From Rhizodiscina lignyota (lineage: Eukaryota; Ascomycota; Dothideomycetes; Aulographales; Rhizodiscinaceae), in assembly GCA_010015805.1 (NCBI GenBank), contig ML978127.1, positions 1,426,001-1,490,000 on the forward strand: a stretch of 64,000 nt of DNA, written 5' to 3'. Position numbers and translations under genes: made by a program. Positions 1-11,451 of this stretch are shown piece after piece. Every line of letters starts with the position of its first letter. Position 1 is the stretch's first letter. The notes under the pieces were generated by a model. That model was not told the DNA's origin and did no database searches. It saw only the letters and a list, made by a program, of their open reading frames with translations.

Positions 1-90
1 AGCAAGCGTGTCGGTGTCGTTGGTGAGCTTGCTGAGGAGTTCCGGCATCTTGAGTTCCTCTTGACGAGCTGGCCCAAGACGAAGCTCTGA
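1..90 (+). CDS. 3' end of an unidentified gene running off the left edge (partial)
   Basis: Frame 1 is open from the first base to a TGA at 88-90 and reads as a plausible 29-residue C-terminal tail, rich in Glu, Leu and Arg and ending W-P-K-T-K-L. Nothing else of the gene is in the window, so no family can be named. It could be chance, because 29 open codons is short. The following bases (91-140) repeat the hexamer AGCTTG several times, as a low-complexity 3' region might. Confidence 0.3.
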   Translation, partial: SKRVGVVGELAEEFRHLEFLLTSWPKTKL

Positions 91-941
91 GAAAAGCTTG
101 AGAGAGCTTGGAGTAGCTTGGGAAAAGCCATTTCTGGGGTGCGTCAAGCTTTATCAAGCGTGTGTGCTTCCGCGCGAGACGGCCCTTCCCCAGCGCGGCG
201 CATTCCCGAGAGTTCGCTCGGGTTGATAGGCCGGTCGAGTCGTTAGCGGTGCCGGCTTGCATCTGGCGCGGGTGAGCTTTTTCTTGGGCTTTCTTAGGCT
301 CAAAAATCGCTTATCCCGAGGTCGTCAGCTGAGTCGCCAAGCGTCCCCAAATCTTCCCGGGCCTCGAAAGGCGGAGGGAGTTTCGATGGCATAATAGCTC
401 ATGGCGCGGATGCGGGGGACTGTAGGATTGTGGAGATCTCCCGTGAGGCTGTTTTTGAGTTGCATGCAGGCACCTTTACCATGAGGTTGGAAACCTGGTG
501 CATTAAAAGACTTGCTCAGAGCTCTTATGTACGGGCTGCAATTGACTCGGGAATAGGATGGAAATGAGGACCACCTACTTCCCAGCCACCTGACGTAACC
601 AGGCAGTTTACGACTCTCCAAGTCTCACACGAGAGATAGGATTCGTTTCAAAGGTGCAAAGAGTCCCAAGGGCCCTTTCCTATCACTTCCGGAGACATGG
701 TGCTGGGAAGCGTTCGCAGATAGACCTCGCGTGGGATCCACTCGCGCACTCTTTCCCTACACTGAGCCAATCTCCTCACCAGAAGGGCATTATCCGATCC
801 AGCGCTGTTCGTATCGGTGCTCACCGACATGAAATTACTACATTCGGTATCTATATCCCCACAATCAACCATGGGCCCCGCAGAGCCCCACGCGCCTCAG
901 GCGTCTAATCTGCTAGGTAATGCTGGCAATCTGGTATCTAT
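91..941. other. Intergenic, no gene seen
   Basis: Open frames here are short, start at non-ATG codons or lack any protein-like composition. The left end carries AGCTTG-rich sequence (about 90-125). I see no tRNA-like or structured RNA signal. It lies downstream of the minus-strand calpain gene and of the partial left-edge frame. Confidence 0.5.
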
Positions 942-3900
942 TCACGCGACAGCCCCTTGACGGGATGGTTCCAGATGCGCCGGACCGCTGCGGAGTTCTC
1001 CCTCCACCAGACCATACAGCGCATGCACGCCGGCGCCGTACATGCCTCTTCTGAGGACTTTGGCAGCGTCAGCAGCCGAATCATCGACATCGAGGCGTCT
1101 CTGCCCGATGTGCTTTCGAGTGGGTTCCGATCCAGAGAAGCTATCGACGCCAGGCCGGACGACTTCGATCCTTACTTTGGCCTCGCGCTCTTTATCCTCG
1201 CAGAAGACCCTGAGACCCACAACGCAGACTGCGTTCCATGGGTCGTTATGGTCGTCTTCGTCTGACTCGTCTTCGTGCTCACCTTGGCCGCCGTTGGGAC
1301 CAAGGCTGCCAAAGGCACCGAAAGCACCACTGCCAAAGCCAGACCTGCCTCTGCCACCTCCCAAATCATCTTCCATGTCGCTGTCCGAATCATCAGGCCC
1401 ATCAAGCTCACTATCCCAGCTTAAGTCATCGTCGCTGATGTCGCTGAGGCTCAAGCTCTTTCCTTTGGCATTCGCCTCAACAACGCTTGGGCGCTGAATC
1501 TTCACAGTCGGCAATGGACTCAGTGTCCCACGTCGGCTGGGAGGGTTGCCTCGGGAGAGTGTATCTTTCCTTGCTGCCGGCCGTCCTGGAGTAGTTGCGG
1601 CGCGCTGAGGAGCCATTGGTGGTGTGGCTGGTCGAGGCGACGAAGTAACTTCTCCGTTCGAGGTGATCGAGTGATGCAACTGACTCGGCCCAGGCGTAGC
1701 GGCTGGTGTGGGTAATCCGCTGATCACTGAAGGTTCCTCCCCATTAACCGCAATTCCCAGGCCACTCGGCTCATGCGTCTTATCAGCATCCGAGAACTTG
1801 AAGTTCTCTAAGCTCTTCTCAATCGATACAGAATCCGTAGCATTTTGACTCTGAGCAGCAGTAGCTGCCTCCGCCTCTCTTCTCTGTCTCTCCAACTCTC
1901 TCTCCTCCCGTTGCCTCATCTTCTCTTGCTTCCTCATCTCTATCTTAATGTTCTTCAACTTTAGCTTCTTATGCTGTCTCCTTCTCCCTTCGTGCATCTT
2001 CTTAGCCGTTTCTTTCTTCCTGTCCTTCTTATCCTTCTTCTCCTTCTCTGCCGACATCTTCTCCAGCTGGCGAAACTGGCCCTTTGCATGCGCTAGGTCA
2101 TAGCTGAGGCCGATGCTGAGCATCTTCTCACGTCGGTTGTGGCACGTGCGGCGCACAATGTCCTCAGGCGTAGCGTCGTTGGGGTACCGCTTCGCCGTGA
2201 CTTTGAGTAGTATGAAGTAAACTCCGGCGTCGAGGTTGAGTTCTGTGCTCACGCTGCGACGCATGTAGTATGTGCTGTTGCTCCGCACAATATAATCTTC
2301 CTCCCCTTCTGCGTGGACGCGGAATTGGAGATGGAATTCATACTGTCCTTCTAGACCGCGGAAGTACCGGTCGTCGAGCTGGGAGAGCACGAATACCACG
2401 TGAGATGCTTTCGCTAGGGTCACTTTGAATTGAGTTTCGAGGTAGTCGACAGTCCAAGGGACATTAAGCGAGGTCCAGCTCTGAGTTACGGTCCACTCAG
2501 ATCCGAACAGGCGCGTTCGATCGAAATGCTGGTAGTGTCGGAGGAGGTCCTTGTAGGATATCCAGAAGACCTAATTCATCTGTTAGTATTGCCGCAAAAC
2601 TATAGTCCAATAAAGTCCAAAAACATACGCCATCGTCACCAAACTTATGCTTAAGTGTTTGCATCCACTCTGGCGTCCATTCAGCCGACCCGTCGCTCCA
2701 GGCTCCCGTCCATTCACTATTGCCCCATGGATTGCGCAGCTTGAGCAGCTTCTCCCCATTAATCTCCCTGGCCTCCATGATGGAATATGCGTGCTTCTCG
2801 AGGATGCCCTTTCGCTGGCCATGTTTGCCTCCCATCTGTCCGCAGCCAAAGAGGAATTGCTTGTTCACGTTCATCAGCTCGTCGTACCAGAACTTCTCTT
2901 TGTCCAGGATGTCGGTGGAGAAGAGCTCGGTGGTGACGCCTCCAGTGAGGTCTTCGATGCCCTCGCTGTTCCATGATTAGTATCTTGCCATCAAATGCTC
3001 AAGCATGAGCGAAGAAGTTTACACACCCAACAAACCCACTCTCCAACGCACTGAAGTCGCCATGTGCTTTCGCATACGCCTTTTCCAGTAACGGTAACCA
3101 TGTCTCGTTCGCATCGCTGCACTGCGCAAAGTACAACGCTCTGCTGCCCGACTGCATCACTGTACGGTACTCGTCCTCTGGACTCGTCCGGTTCTGCAGC
3201 TCCAACCACTTGTTCCGTTCGAGCAAGCTTTCATCAAAGTCTTCTTTGATGAGGTAGAGCTTGTCATCGATGACTTCGGATATCCACTCCCCGTCCCTGT
3301 GGAACACGAAACCATAGACACCAACCTGCTCATCTCTTGCTACGCAGACGCGATCAATCAAGCCCGGTTTATTCGACAGCGTCGTCAACGCCGCCATGAG
3401 CCAGCAGTCCCCCTCTTTTCCCTGCCTGACATCGTTCGCCGTCGCACCCTCGATAAAGAACCGTGGGTTCTCAAAGATATCCTCCACTCTCTTCACACTC
3501 TGCGGTCTCAGATCCGTCGATGTATCTGCCAGTCCCATCAAGCAATCTGGCGGATTTCCAAACCGCAGCCAGCGCTTGAAGTCTGCTTCGATGTCAAAGT
3601 GTGGATCACGGTATTTCTGGTTCAACCGATGACACTCCTTCACAATCTTCTCCACCTTGCGAATACATGCCTCTCTTGCTTCTTCGTAGCTGGCCACAGC
3701 GTTCTGCGCTTGCTCGTCGAAGCCGTGTCCATTCGCTAGCGAAGGAGCGAATCGTGCCGCCGGTGTCTGTAGGGATGAGGATGTGGTGGAGAGGGAGGCG
3801 TGACCCGAGGCGCGCTTGGCGTAGAAGTTGTCCGGAAGAATGGTGTATGCTTTGCCCGGGTTCTTCGACGTAAAGCGCGCCCAGAATACGTCGATTGTCT

Positions 3901-4084
3901 TCTGCGGAGCATGGTTGGTTCGGCGCTTCTTCTTGTTCGCAAGAGGAGCGGGGGACTCGGGCATATGGATCGAGGGTGCACGAGACGGTTGAGGAGAAGG
4001 CGATGGGCCGCGAGAAGGAAGGGCTCTTGGGATCTCAATATCTTGACGATGATACTTCAGCGAGGGGAGGGCGTCGGTGGTCAT
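942..4084 (-). CDS. Calpain-family cysteine protease, 1007 aa, three exons
   Basis: Exons 4084-3027, 2965-2629 and 2570-942 join in frame; introns begin GTGTGT and GTATGT and carry ACTAAT/ACTAAC branch points. The product is a papain-fold, calcium-type calpain protease expected in the cytoplasm. The catalytic Cys is near residue 227 in the G-D-C-W-L motif, the catalytic His near 411 in K-H-A-Y and the Asn near 431 in R-N-P-W-G, so the triad is complete. The first splice restores the family motif G-E-G-I-E-D-L-T-G-G. A beta-rich calpain C2-like part follows (about 480-600), then a Lys/Arg/Glu-rich coiled coil (about 620-690) and a long Ser/Pro-rich and acidic tail. It lacks the MIT-type N-terminus expected of PalB/Rim13, so it is more likely the other fungal calpain lineage. 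Substrates are unknown. Confidence 0.9.
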
Positions 4085-5039
4085 TGTGGCAATAGAGGAT
4101 GGCAGAATCTGTGAGAGGTCTTGGGACGTGGCGGGATACGGGGACGAGGAGATACAACGCTACCAATACGATGGCGCGATTTGGAACGAACAAGCGACGC
4201 TGCGAAGCGCAATTGAGAGAAATAGGAGTTAGAAATTAGACATTACGAGATGGTAAAAGACTTTATACAAGCGCCTAGCGCTTCGCGTGCAACCTACTGG
4301 GCCTGGAGCTGGGCTGAGGCCAGGGTAGTGCGATAGTAGAAGTGTCACCGACACAGTCCAAGCAATAGAAGATGCAGAAACGGAAAACTACCGCGGAGCC
4401 TCGAAGTGGGGCGCGTTTGGGGGCGAGAAGAGCGGACGGTGGCTGGTAGGGCTGGCCGCACGCTGGCCACTGACGGCGGGACGAGCCGATCTTACTAACG
4501 AAAGGATTCATGTCAAGGCACCTCCTTTCAGCTAGTAAGAGGTGTGAGGAGTGTTGCATGTCGAGTTGAGCGGTAGCCAATTTCGAGGTCTGCTATACGC
4601 TGTGGTGATGCAGTTGGACACCGCTTGGAGTTTCTCGGCGCCCAGCGCTGAAGGCAGCAGACGTGCAGTCGCGTACCGGTGAGTATCATGACGCCCATCT
4701 CTTTCTCATTGATGCCGGTGTGGGTTGTGGGAGAGCCAGAAAGAATAGCTTCAGTCATCAAGAGCTTGGGATTGACTGGAAGATTGGATTCCCTTGCTTG
4801 GATGAGAAGATGACGGAGCAAGCCGTGGAGAATTACACACAAACTGTAGCGATGTTTAGATATCTGGCTCCAATGTGGAAAGGAGAGAGGTGCTCCATTC
4901 TATTTCCATGATCTGCAGTCTGTCCTGATTTGATTCCATTCTAGTGTGTCAGATGTCCATCTGCTCTCTGCTTTCGTTGCCATTCTCGTTCGTTGCAACT
5001 ATACCGCTTCGTTCTTCAACCTTTCCTTTTCTTTCCCAT
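4085..5039. other. Intergenic: calpain promoter side and 3' flank of the next gene
   Basis: No convincing frame on either strand. The calpain start codon lies at its left end, so the first few hundred bases should hold that promoter and leader. The right end is the 3' flank of the minus-strand gene that stops at 5040. Confidence 0.5.
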
Positions 5040-5818
5040 TCATGCTTCGCCCTTCTCGGAAGGTTCTTTGTCTACATCAGGCACTTCGTCCGGCTTCTTG
5101 TCGCCTGTATCCTCCTCGCTCTTATCACCCTCACTTGTATCCTCCTCGTCGACCGCAGGCTTTCTGTCAGCCAAAGCCTTCTCGTTAACCACAAACTTTT
5201 CGCCAACCAGAAGCTCTAGTGACTTGCCAACGACCTTCGGCTCGAGCAAAGTTTCGACAGTAAGAGGAGAGGGCAGGCCGACCTCAAGCTGCTCCGCCTC
5301 CATAGTAACTTTCTCTATAAGTGCTTGGATGCGTTGCTTATTCTCTGCATTCAGCCCCTCATACGCCTCAATTCCGAGTACCACCGCGTTTATCAAGCGT
5401 GTACGAGCTTTCTGATTGGAAAGGTCTGTCGGCGGGGCTAGAACTTCCTGTACGCTTGACGATTAGCATGTGTCTTCCGTTCGCACATGGTCGCTGCTCA
5501 TACCTCTGCCGCTTTCTCCAAGGCCGCCTTCTCGCTCTTCAGGGCTTCGATCTTATGAATGAACATATGAGACACTGCCGCAAGCCGCATTATTTTATGC
5601 TGATCGTGGATTATTGACTTCAGAGTCAGAATGCATTCTTCGGCCGCGGCGTCCCGTGCCTGCATCTCGGCATTCTCGCGTCGCAGCGTGTTGAACCGGT
5701 TGATTGCGAAGCCGAGGCCGCAGAGTATCAGTGTGAAGCAGATAGCTTGAGCCAGGTCCTTGCTCGGCACGATATCGCGCCAAGATTGGGCGAGCGTTTC
5801 CATAATACTGCTGTTCAT
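5040..5818 (-). CDS. Small single-span membrane protein with coiled coil and acidic tail, 240 aa
   Basis: Two exons, 5818-5504 and 5447-5040, joined in phase 0 across a 56-bp intron (GTATGA...CTAAT...ACAG). Not recognised as a named family. Residues about 20-38 form one hydrophobic span (C-F-T-L-I-L-C-G-L-G-F). A charged helical, probably coiled-coil segment rich in Ala/Glu follows to about residue 105, and the last 50 residues are acidic (Glu, Asp, Lys, Pro), ending E-K-G-E-A. The start at 5818 is the first ATG after a TATA-like box; longer frames begin at a TTG. It sits beside the 166-bp repeat array, with another one-span small protein on the far side. Function unknown. Confidence 0.7.
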
Positions 5819-5890
5819 TGTAGTGGAGTGTGTGGAGTGGGAGGAGGTTGGAGTATGATAAGTCGGCGGTCTCGGAGGCTTCAAGGAAGG

Positions 5891-5898
5891 TTTATATA
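5891..5898 (-). promoter_or_regulatory. TATA-like box upstream of the 240-aa membrane protein gene
   Basis: On the minus strand the bases read TATATAAA, 73-80 bases before the ATG at 5818. Spacing and strand suit a core promoter. Confidence 0.5.
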
Positions 5899-6124
5899 GC
5901 CCCAAAGGCGTGTTCCTATGGTGGCCAATGTCTCAAGAGATGGTGAATGCTCTTAGCGCCGTGTTGAGCTCGTGAATAATGGCGGTTGTCATGCTCAACA
6001 CCAAGCTTGAAGACAGTTGAAGATCACTGTGTCGGCGTCAGTAACTTAAGGAGACTCTGCTCAACACCACACCCGCTGTAATTCTTCCGTTAATTGATGC
6101 AATGCGACGAACTCTACGCAAGTA

Positions 6125-7085
6125 AACCGATGCTCTCCAACAGGTTCGGAATTGATGTAACCCTGCTCAATGAATTGTGGCGAACTTCGCGAACTGCGAT
6201 TACTGGATCCTCTGTGTATGGGCGACTGCTGCGCTCCTGTTAGAGAAGATTCTCTAAGTGTTGCAGTTTGCCTCTCTTCTAACGCAATCGGACCAATACA
6301 CTCCAACAGCTTCGGTATTGAGTTAAGTCTGTTCGAGATAGAGTGGCGACTATACTGAGTTGCAAATGCAGGGCCCTGTGTGTGTAGTTGGCGCATGTGC
6401 TCCTACAAGAGAACTCTCTCTAGGTGTTGCAGCATGAGTTTCTTCTGGAGCAATTGAACGAGTCCATTGCAACAGCTTTGGTGTTGAAGTAAGCCTGCTC
6501 GAGATAGAGTGGCGAATATACAGAGCTGCGGTTTTTGGGTGCTCTGTGTGTAGTGGACTCGTGCGCACCGGCAAGAGAAGACACTCTAAGTATTGCAGCA
6601 TGAGTTTCTTCTGATGTAATTGAACCAATTGAATACAAAAGCTTTGGCTTCGGGGTAAGCCTATTCGAGATGGACTGGCGAATATACGGAACTGTGATAA
6701 CTGGCCCATCTGTGTGTAGCGGGCGCGCAGCTGACTACAAGAGAAGGTACTGTGAATGATAAAGTTTGCCTCTCTTCTAGAGCAATTGAACTATGGAATT
6801 GCATCGGGTTTAGGGTGGAAGAAAGTCTGCTCGAGATAGAGTGGCGTAATTGGATAGATCCAGTTTGGATTTGGAATGAGGCTGCTCAGGGTACAGCCGC
6901 GAATATATACAACTTGGATCAGGAGATATATACTCTGAGTGGACTCCTTGGCTCTAACGCATGAAGAAACTGTACAAGTTAAAGCTTCCTTTTCTTCGAG
7001 CGCAATTGGCTTGCTTGAATGCATTAGATTTAAATATGCAGTGAGCTTGCTCGAGGTGTAATGGAGAACATACACAAATGCGAAA
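6125..7085. repeat. Diverged tandem array with a 166-bp period
   Basis: A core reading like CTGCTCGAGATAGAGTGGCG recurs; its GGCG-equivalent lies at 6179, 6345, 6511, 6677 and 6843, each exactly 166 bp apart. A further core near 6898 follows a local duplication of about 55 bp, and the last one, near 7063, is again about 165 bp on. Between cores each unit keeps a CTGTGTGTAG-like element, a GAGAAG...CTCTAAG element and a GCAATTGAAC element. Units differ at many bases yet hold their length. 166 is not a multiple of three and no frame runs through the array, so it is probably non-coding. Family unknown. Confidence 0.8.
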
Positions 7086-7438
7086 GGCAGTAGGCGAAGG
7101 GGAGGACGACGTCGTCTCGGCAACTTCGGCAGGTCAGGCTAACATAGGTAATGGGGTTCACGCGCACATATATATATAGATTACGGTGTAAGACATTTCT
7201 TTATGCACGAGTGTACCACAAACTTCATCGATTGCTTGCTGCTATCATATATGGGCGATAGCGCCCTATTCGTGGTATTTGTGTATTGTGAAAACAAAAG
7301 TCCACCTGGGACCCGCCAGTGACAAAACCACGATCCTCTCCACCCCCGTACCAAAAAACAGCAAGCAAAAGCAGAGTCCTTCGAAATCCTCCATCTCCCC
7401 TCCAGTCTCTCCCCGAGTGAATCTAGCGCGTCGGCAGC
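7086..7438. other. Intergenic, 3' flank of the 168-aa gene
   Basis: Holds a short (TA)n run at about 7165-7176 and no supported gene. It separates the repeat array from the minus-strand gene ending at 7439. Confidence 0.5.
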
Positions 7439-8039
7439 TCAAGTGTGGCGGTGATTGAGGATGGCGCCGAACTCGTGGATGAGTTCTGCCATGTCTGCGG
7501 ACTGTGATGGAGTAAGTTAATGCCGTCATACATGCAGAGGAGTGAAGTCGAATTACCTGGGAGTCCTTGGTCTCCTTCTCCATCTTCTTGTGGAGCTTGT
7601 CGAGGGCAGCTGCGTCACTCGCGGTGAGGGAGCCCTTCTTGTGAAAGTCGTAGCCGAGCACGAAGAAGACGAACACGAATACGATCAATGTGGCCACGAG
7701 AAAGACGAGGGTTTCGACAATGGGCACGACCTTCGTGAGTCCTTGGGCGAGCTTCGCGAGTCCTTGGACGGCCTTCGCCGTGAGATTGTGCTGCTGGTTC
7801 ATTGCGCTGGTCGCAAGTTCGAGGCGTTTGTCGATTACGCTTAATAGCTCCATGTAGTGTTCCTGGGCGCTATCCGGTCTGAAGCAAGAAGTTCTTCAGT
7901 GTCAAGGATGTACATACCGGCGGGCCTGCTCGAGCGTCTCTTCCAACTTCTGTATGAGGAACATGGTAGTGGTTGTATATTGGTTGAGATAGTGTTGTGT
8001 GATGAAGGTGCTAAACGCGTCGAGAGTTGCGTTCGTCAT
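7439..8039 (-). CDS. Small single-span membrane protein, 168 aa, three exons
   Basis: Exons 8039-7918, 7878-7557 and 7501-7439 join in frame; introns start GTATGT and GTAATT. No family recognised. The first 80 residues are helical and polar (Gln, Glu, Leu, Asn), as in a coiled coil. Residues about 92-115 are a strongly hydrophobic span rich in Val and Phe. A charged tail (K-K-M-E-K-E-T-K-D) ends in H-R-H-T. The ATG at 8039 lies about 50 bases after a TATA-like ATAAAA. It resembles the neighbouring 240-aa protein in layout (one span plus coiled coil) but not clearly in sequence. Function unknown. Confidence 0.7.
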
Positions 8040-8483
8040 GGAGTGGAATGAAGGAAAGATGGAGAGAAGTGGAGGGTGGGGCACCTTTTATGCTCGAAGG
8101 CCTCTAAGGCAGCAGCTTGGAGGTTGTCATTCACAAAATGGCGGGGCTGGGAATAGAGTTTCAGAAACGCCCCGTGACTCTTCACTTGAGTGTTGTAGTC
8201 GGCGCTTGCATATGGGTAGAAGCGGCACAACTAGATTGAAGTGAATCAACACCAAACGTCAACCCTGGCTCTTCAATCACATGAATTAGATGAGGAAACT
8301 CTGGAGAAGGTAATAGACTTGAAGCTCAAGGAAAATATTCCTTAGTGGTGAGAATGATGTTGAAGACCGAAATATAATGGCCAAATCCGGTAATGTACCT
8401 CCTCGCTTCACTTGAACTCCACTCTTTTGGCGATATATCTACAGCACCGAACCGAACACGCGCCTCGGATGCAAGCTTATCCC
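8040..8483. other. Intergenic between two minus-strand genes
   Basis: Contains the TATA-like box and leader of the 168-aa gene at its left end and the 3' flank of the P450 gene at its right. No supported frame. Confidence 0.5.
8085..8092 (-). promoter_or_regulatory. TATA-like box of the 168-aa gene
   Basis: The minus strand reads CATAAAAG about 46-53 bases before the ATG at 8039. Confidence 0.4.
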
Positions 8484-10102
8484 TTAAGCAAAAGCTCCCT
8501 CTCTAACCTTGTACTTCAAGTAAGGTCTTTGCTGCGGTCTGGTCGCAGAATGCGCGTTACGGTTGACCGGTGGAACGGTTCCAGGACCACCATTCTTATC
8601 CGAGAGCTCGTACTCGAAACAAGCAAGGAACATCGCAATGATAACGTTCATCTCAAGTTTCGCAAACTGTTGTCGGGCATCAGTCGGGTATTCTCATATC
8701 ATGTGAATCTGTGAGATTGGGCTGTACTGACCTTCATACCGAGACAAGGGTGTCTGCCTGCTCCCCATCCAGTCCAGCCGTATGGTTGCTTCTTGTCCTC
8801 TCCTCTCTCATATCTTGAGGGGTCCCATTTCTCAGGGTCAGGGTACATCTCAGGATCGAAGTGGAAGTCGTTGAAGGAGAGGGTGACGACAGCACCATTC
8901 GGAATCACCTCGTCACCGATCTTGACATCTCTGCCCGTAATATTGCGCCTAAACGCCGTGCCCAGCGTCTGGATACGGATTGAGTCCTTCAAACACATGT
9001 CCAGGGTCGGGAATGAGCTCTCCCAAACGTCCATATCCAGGGCGCAGAGCTGGTCGATCAAAGGAGCAGTCTTATCCTCCACGTGTTTGGCGCAAGTGTC
9101 ATACAGTTCCTGGCGGATTTTATCTTGCCACTCTGGGTTCGCGGCAAGGTAGACGAGCAGCCATGCAGCGTTGACACCACTGTTAAGAAGTCCAGCGAAA
9201 AGCCCACCGATCACGACTGTCAAAATGGCCATGGTATCATCACCCATGTCCATCATATGTTGCAACGGATCGTTCTCGCGCCTCCCCGTCTTCTTTCGGT
9301 CGTCCATGATATTCTGGATGATAGAGTAAAGCCGTCCACCCGCGATTGTCCGCCTGATCATTGCTGGGCCAGGGAACCATGGGAAAATGACGGTGGCAGG
9401 CGTGGTACTGTCCTCAATTACTTGGTAAAGCTGGAGGACTTTCTCTCGCTGGACGTCATCCTCGGCTAATTCGTTGCAGCCAACAGTTCTCATTGTGAGC
9501 TGGAATACGATACGGTATACGCTCTCAAACGGATCCGTGATCTTTACGTTGGCGTTCGCAAGCTCCAGCAGACGAGCCTTGGTATCACCGCAAAGGAGTT
9601 TCGTTCCATTCGAAAGAATATCTCTCTTGAGCATGTGCAGTAACCGCGAGCTGAAGTGCTTCGAAAAGGCCGATTCCGTTGGATCGTAATTCGGATCTGA
9701 GCCCTTCTTGGGGGGAGGGCCGCCGTTGAAGAGCGCAGCATATCCCTCGGCAAATGCAAGCTCCTTCGATTCGAAGAATTTCTTGCGCCCGTCTGGGCCG
9801 CTCAGGCCCACGACGTGATATTTCCCTACAATGAAGCTGAAGTTGCCATTTGGGCTACTTTTCTTCCCCTCGAAGAGAAAGTCCTCCCGGTGAGTAAAGA
9901 ACTTCAATGCGCCGATGATTGGCAGCGAATATTTTGAAAAGGGCCGGGGTGCATTTGAGGGAATAGAAGGATTGTAGTTGAAATAAAGAACGCCGATCGT
10001 TACAAGGAGAGTGGTAATGACGAACGACGGGACCAAGACAAGCCATTGGTTCTCTTGTGCTGGTAATGGAAGCGCCGCAGAGATGCTCTGCAAAAGGCCC
10101 AT
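8484..10102 (-). CDS. Cytochrome P450, 517 aa, two exons
   Basis: Exons 10102-8732 and 8666-8484 join in phase 0 across a 65-bp intron placed just after the heme loop. A membrane anchor lies at residues about 20-42, followed by a Pro-rich hinge. The heme-binding loop reads W-G-A-G-R-H-P-C-L-G with the heme Cys at 453, so the fold and heme site are intact. Two normally constant places are changed: the I-helix acid/Thr pair of A-G-x-D-T-T is replaced (A-G-L-L-N-S), and the K-helix E-x-x-R reads D-S-I-R. The start at 10102 is the first ATG giving a normal anchor. It resembles fungal CYP51-like families only loosely; substrate unknown. It stands at the left end of a block with an aldo/keto reductase, an amine oxidase and a regulator. 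Confidence 0.9.
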
Positions 10103-11451
10103 TGTGGTGGAGTTCTTAGAGCCGCGATTTGGAATGCGTGGAGTTCTACTTATCTGGAAATAACTGGAAAGAGAAGGGGGTCCGCAGATGCATATATCCC
10201 CCGGGGAAAGGGCCAAGCGCCAGATTACCTATACGGGGACATCATGACAGAGAGGGTACAGTAAGCAAAATTGTGAAGAGCCAGCCTTGCCACGCAGTAA
10301 GAACGCGTAAAATGCGGGTGGATACAGAGAGTTGAGGCAAGGTTTCACGTCAGATGCACTGTCTCGGATGGCGCTCGAACCGAAAAGCGATCGGCGACAT
10401 TGACTTGCCGCAAAGGGGAACGGTCGACTTTATCCAACCGCAAAGCCACCAGTCGCGCTGATATTCTTGCCCTTATAATGCTCGTTCTTGTAATAGCGGC
10501 TAATTAAGCAGTGCCACTTAAAGTCCACTCGCAATCGCGTTCGCATTCACGGTTATCTACAATGCATCTTCAGCTCGCCTTCGCTTTCTTTCAAACAGAA
10601 CTTCTCAATGCTGACGGTGCAGAGCCTCAATACAGTCCACCTACATTCATCCATATGTGTCTTCGGCCAACAGAGGAGGCAGCCGTGGACCTGTGGCTGA
10701 GGACACCCAAGCCCACGCCCCCGAATGAAGAGTAACACTGCAACCGCAAACAACGCAACAATTATCGCTGCAACGCCTGTACCAGCAGGAGCTTCTCTGC
10801 GGCTGTTATGAGCTGATACCATCGAACGAGCTGTTAGCGTAACTGCTTACAGCCTGCCACATCAACCAGGAACGGCCAGGGTTGTTGCGATGGATCCATC
10901 AGATGTCGCTCCAAATATTTTCTTTTTCGATCATTCGACATTGATGCCGTGAACATCGCTGCATCTCAAGCGCAAATGCCGAGAAAATGATAGGTTAATC
11001 AGTCGATTGAGCGTTGTCTCTTTCGAGGATGCCAAGCTCATCGCAGACTGCGGATTGTTGAAGTGTGCTTGGTGGAGTCTGCGAAATCATATGTATGGAC
11101 TTGTACGATGCCTGCTTCATGGCCCGGAGGGTTGTCAGCACTCTAAAATTCCCTGCAACTACTCCCGACCCTGTAACCACTACCGAGAGAAGCTAACGAG
11201 GAAGAATACCAGATTCCTTGAAGAAATTCAGACCGTGGAATTTCTGGATCCCTGCGTCACGTGTGGAATATTGCATCGTAGTGCACTAAGATCATGAGGC
11301 TCGAATAATCATACACAATGGATAGGATGATTTCCGCACGGTGCGGCCGCTTCAGGATTCCCGGCGGCCCGCGAGGTTACAGTCTGAGTCCAAATCCACG
11401 TTCGTCAAATGCAGCGCCAGCCATGTCTCTGAATGGTAACACCACAGTTCC
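10103..11451. other. Intergenic with one doubtful small frame
   Basis: Apart from the possible small membrane protein at 10553-10822 I see no supported gene. The left few hundred bases should hold the P450 promoter; an ATATAT element lies at about 10190-10197. The right end is the 3' flank of the 587-aa gene. Confidence 0.45.
10553..10822 (-). CDS. Possible small membrane protein (doubtful), 89 aa
   Basis: An ATG-started frame whose first 35 residues look like a real one-span protein: a polar start, then A-P-A-G-T-G-V-A-A and a hydrophobic run (I-I-V-A-L-F-A-V-A-V-L-L-F-I) closed by R-G-R. The part after residue 38 has no protein character and may be intron or untranslated sequence. No family recognised; it could be chance. 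Confidence 0.25.
   Translation of the reverse strand: MVSAHNSRREAPAGTGVAAIIVALFAVAVLLFIRGRGLGCPQPQVHGCLLCWPKTHMDECRWTVLRLCTVSIEKFCLKESEGELKMHCR

Noticed and set aside
942-4084. Identification of the calpain as PalB/Rim13 of the pH pathway
   Set aside because: No MIT-like N-terminal domain is seen and the C-terminal half is a charged coiled coil and acidic tail instead.
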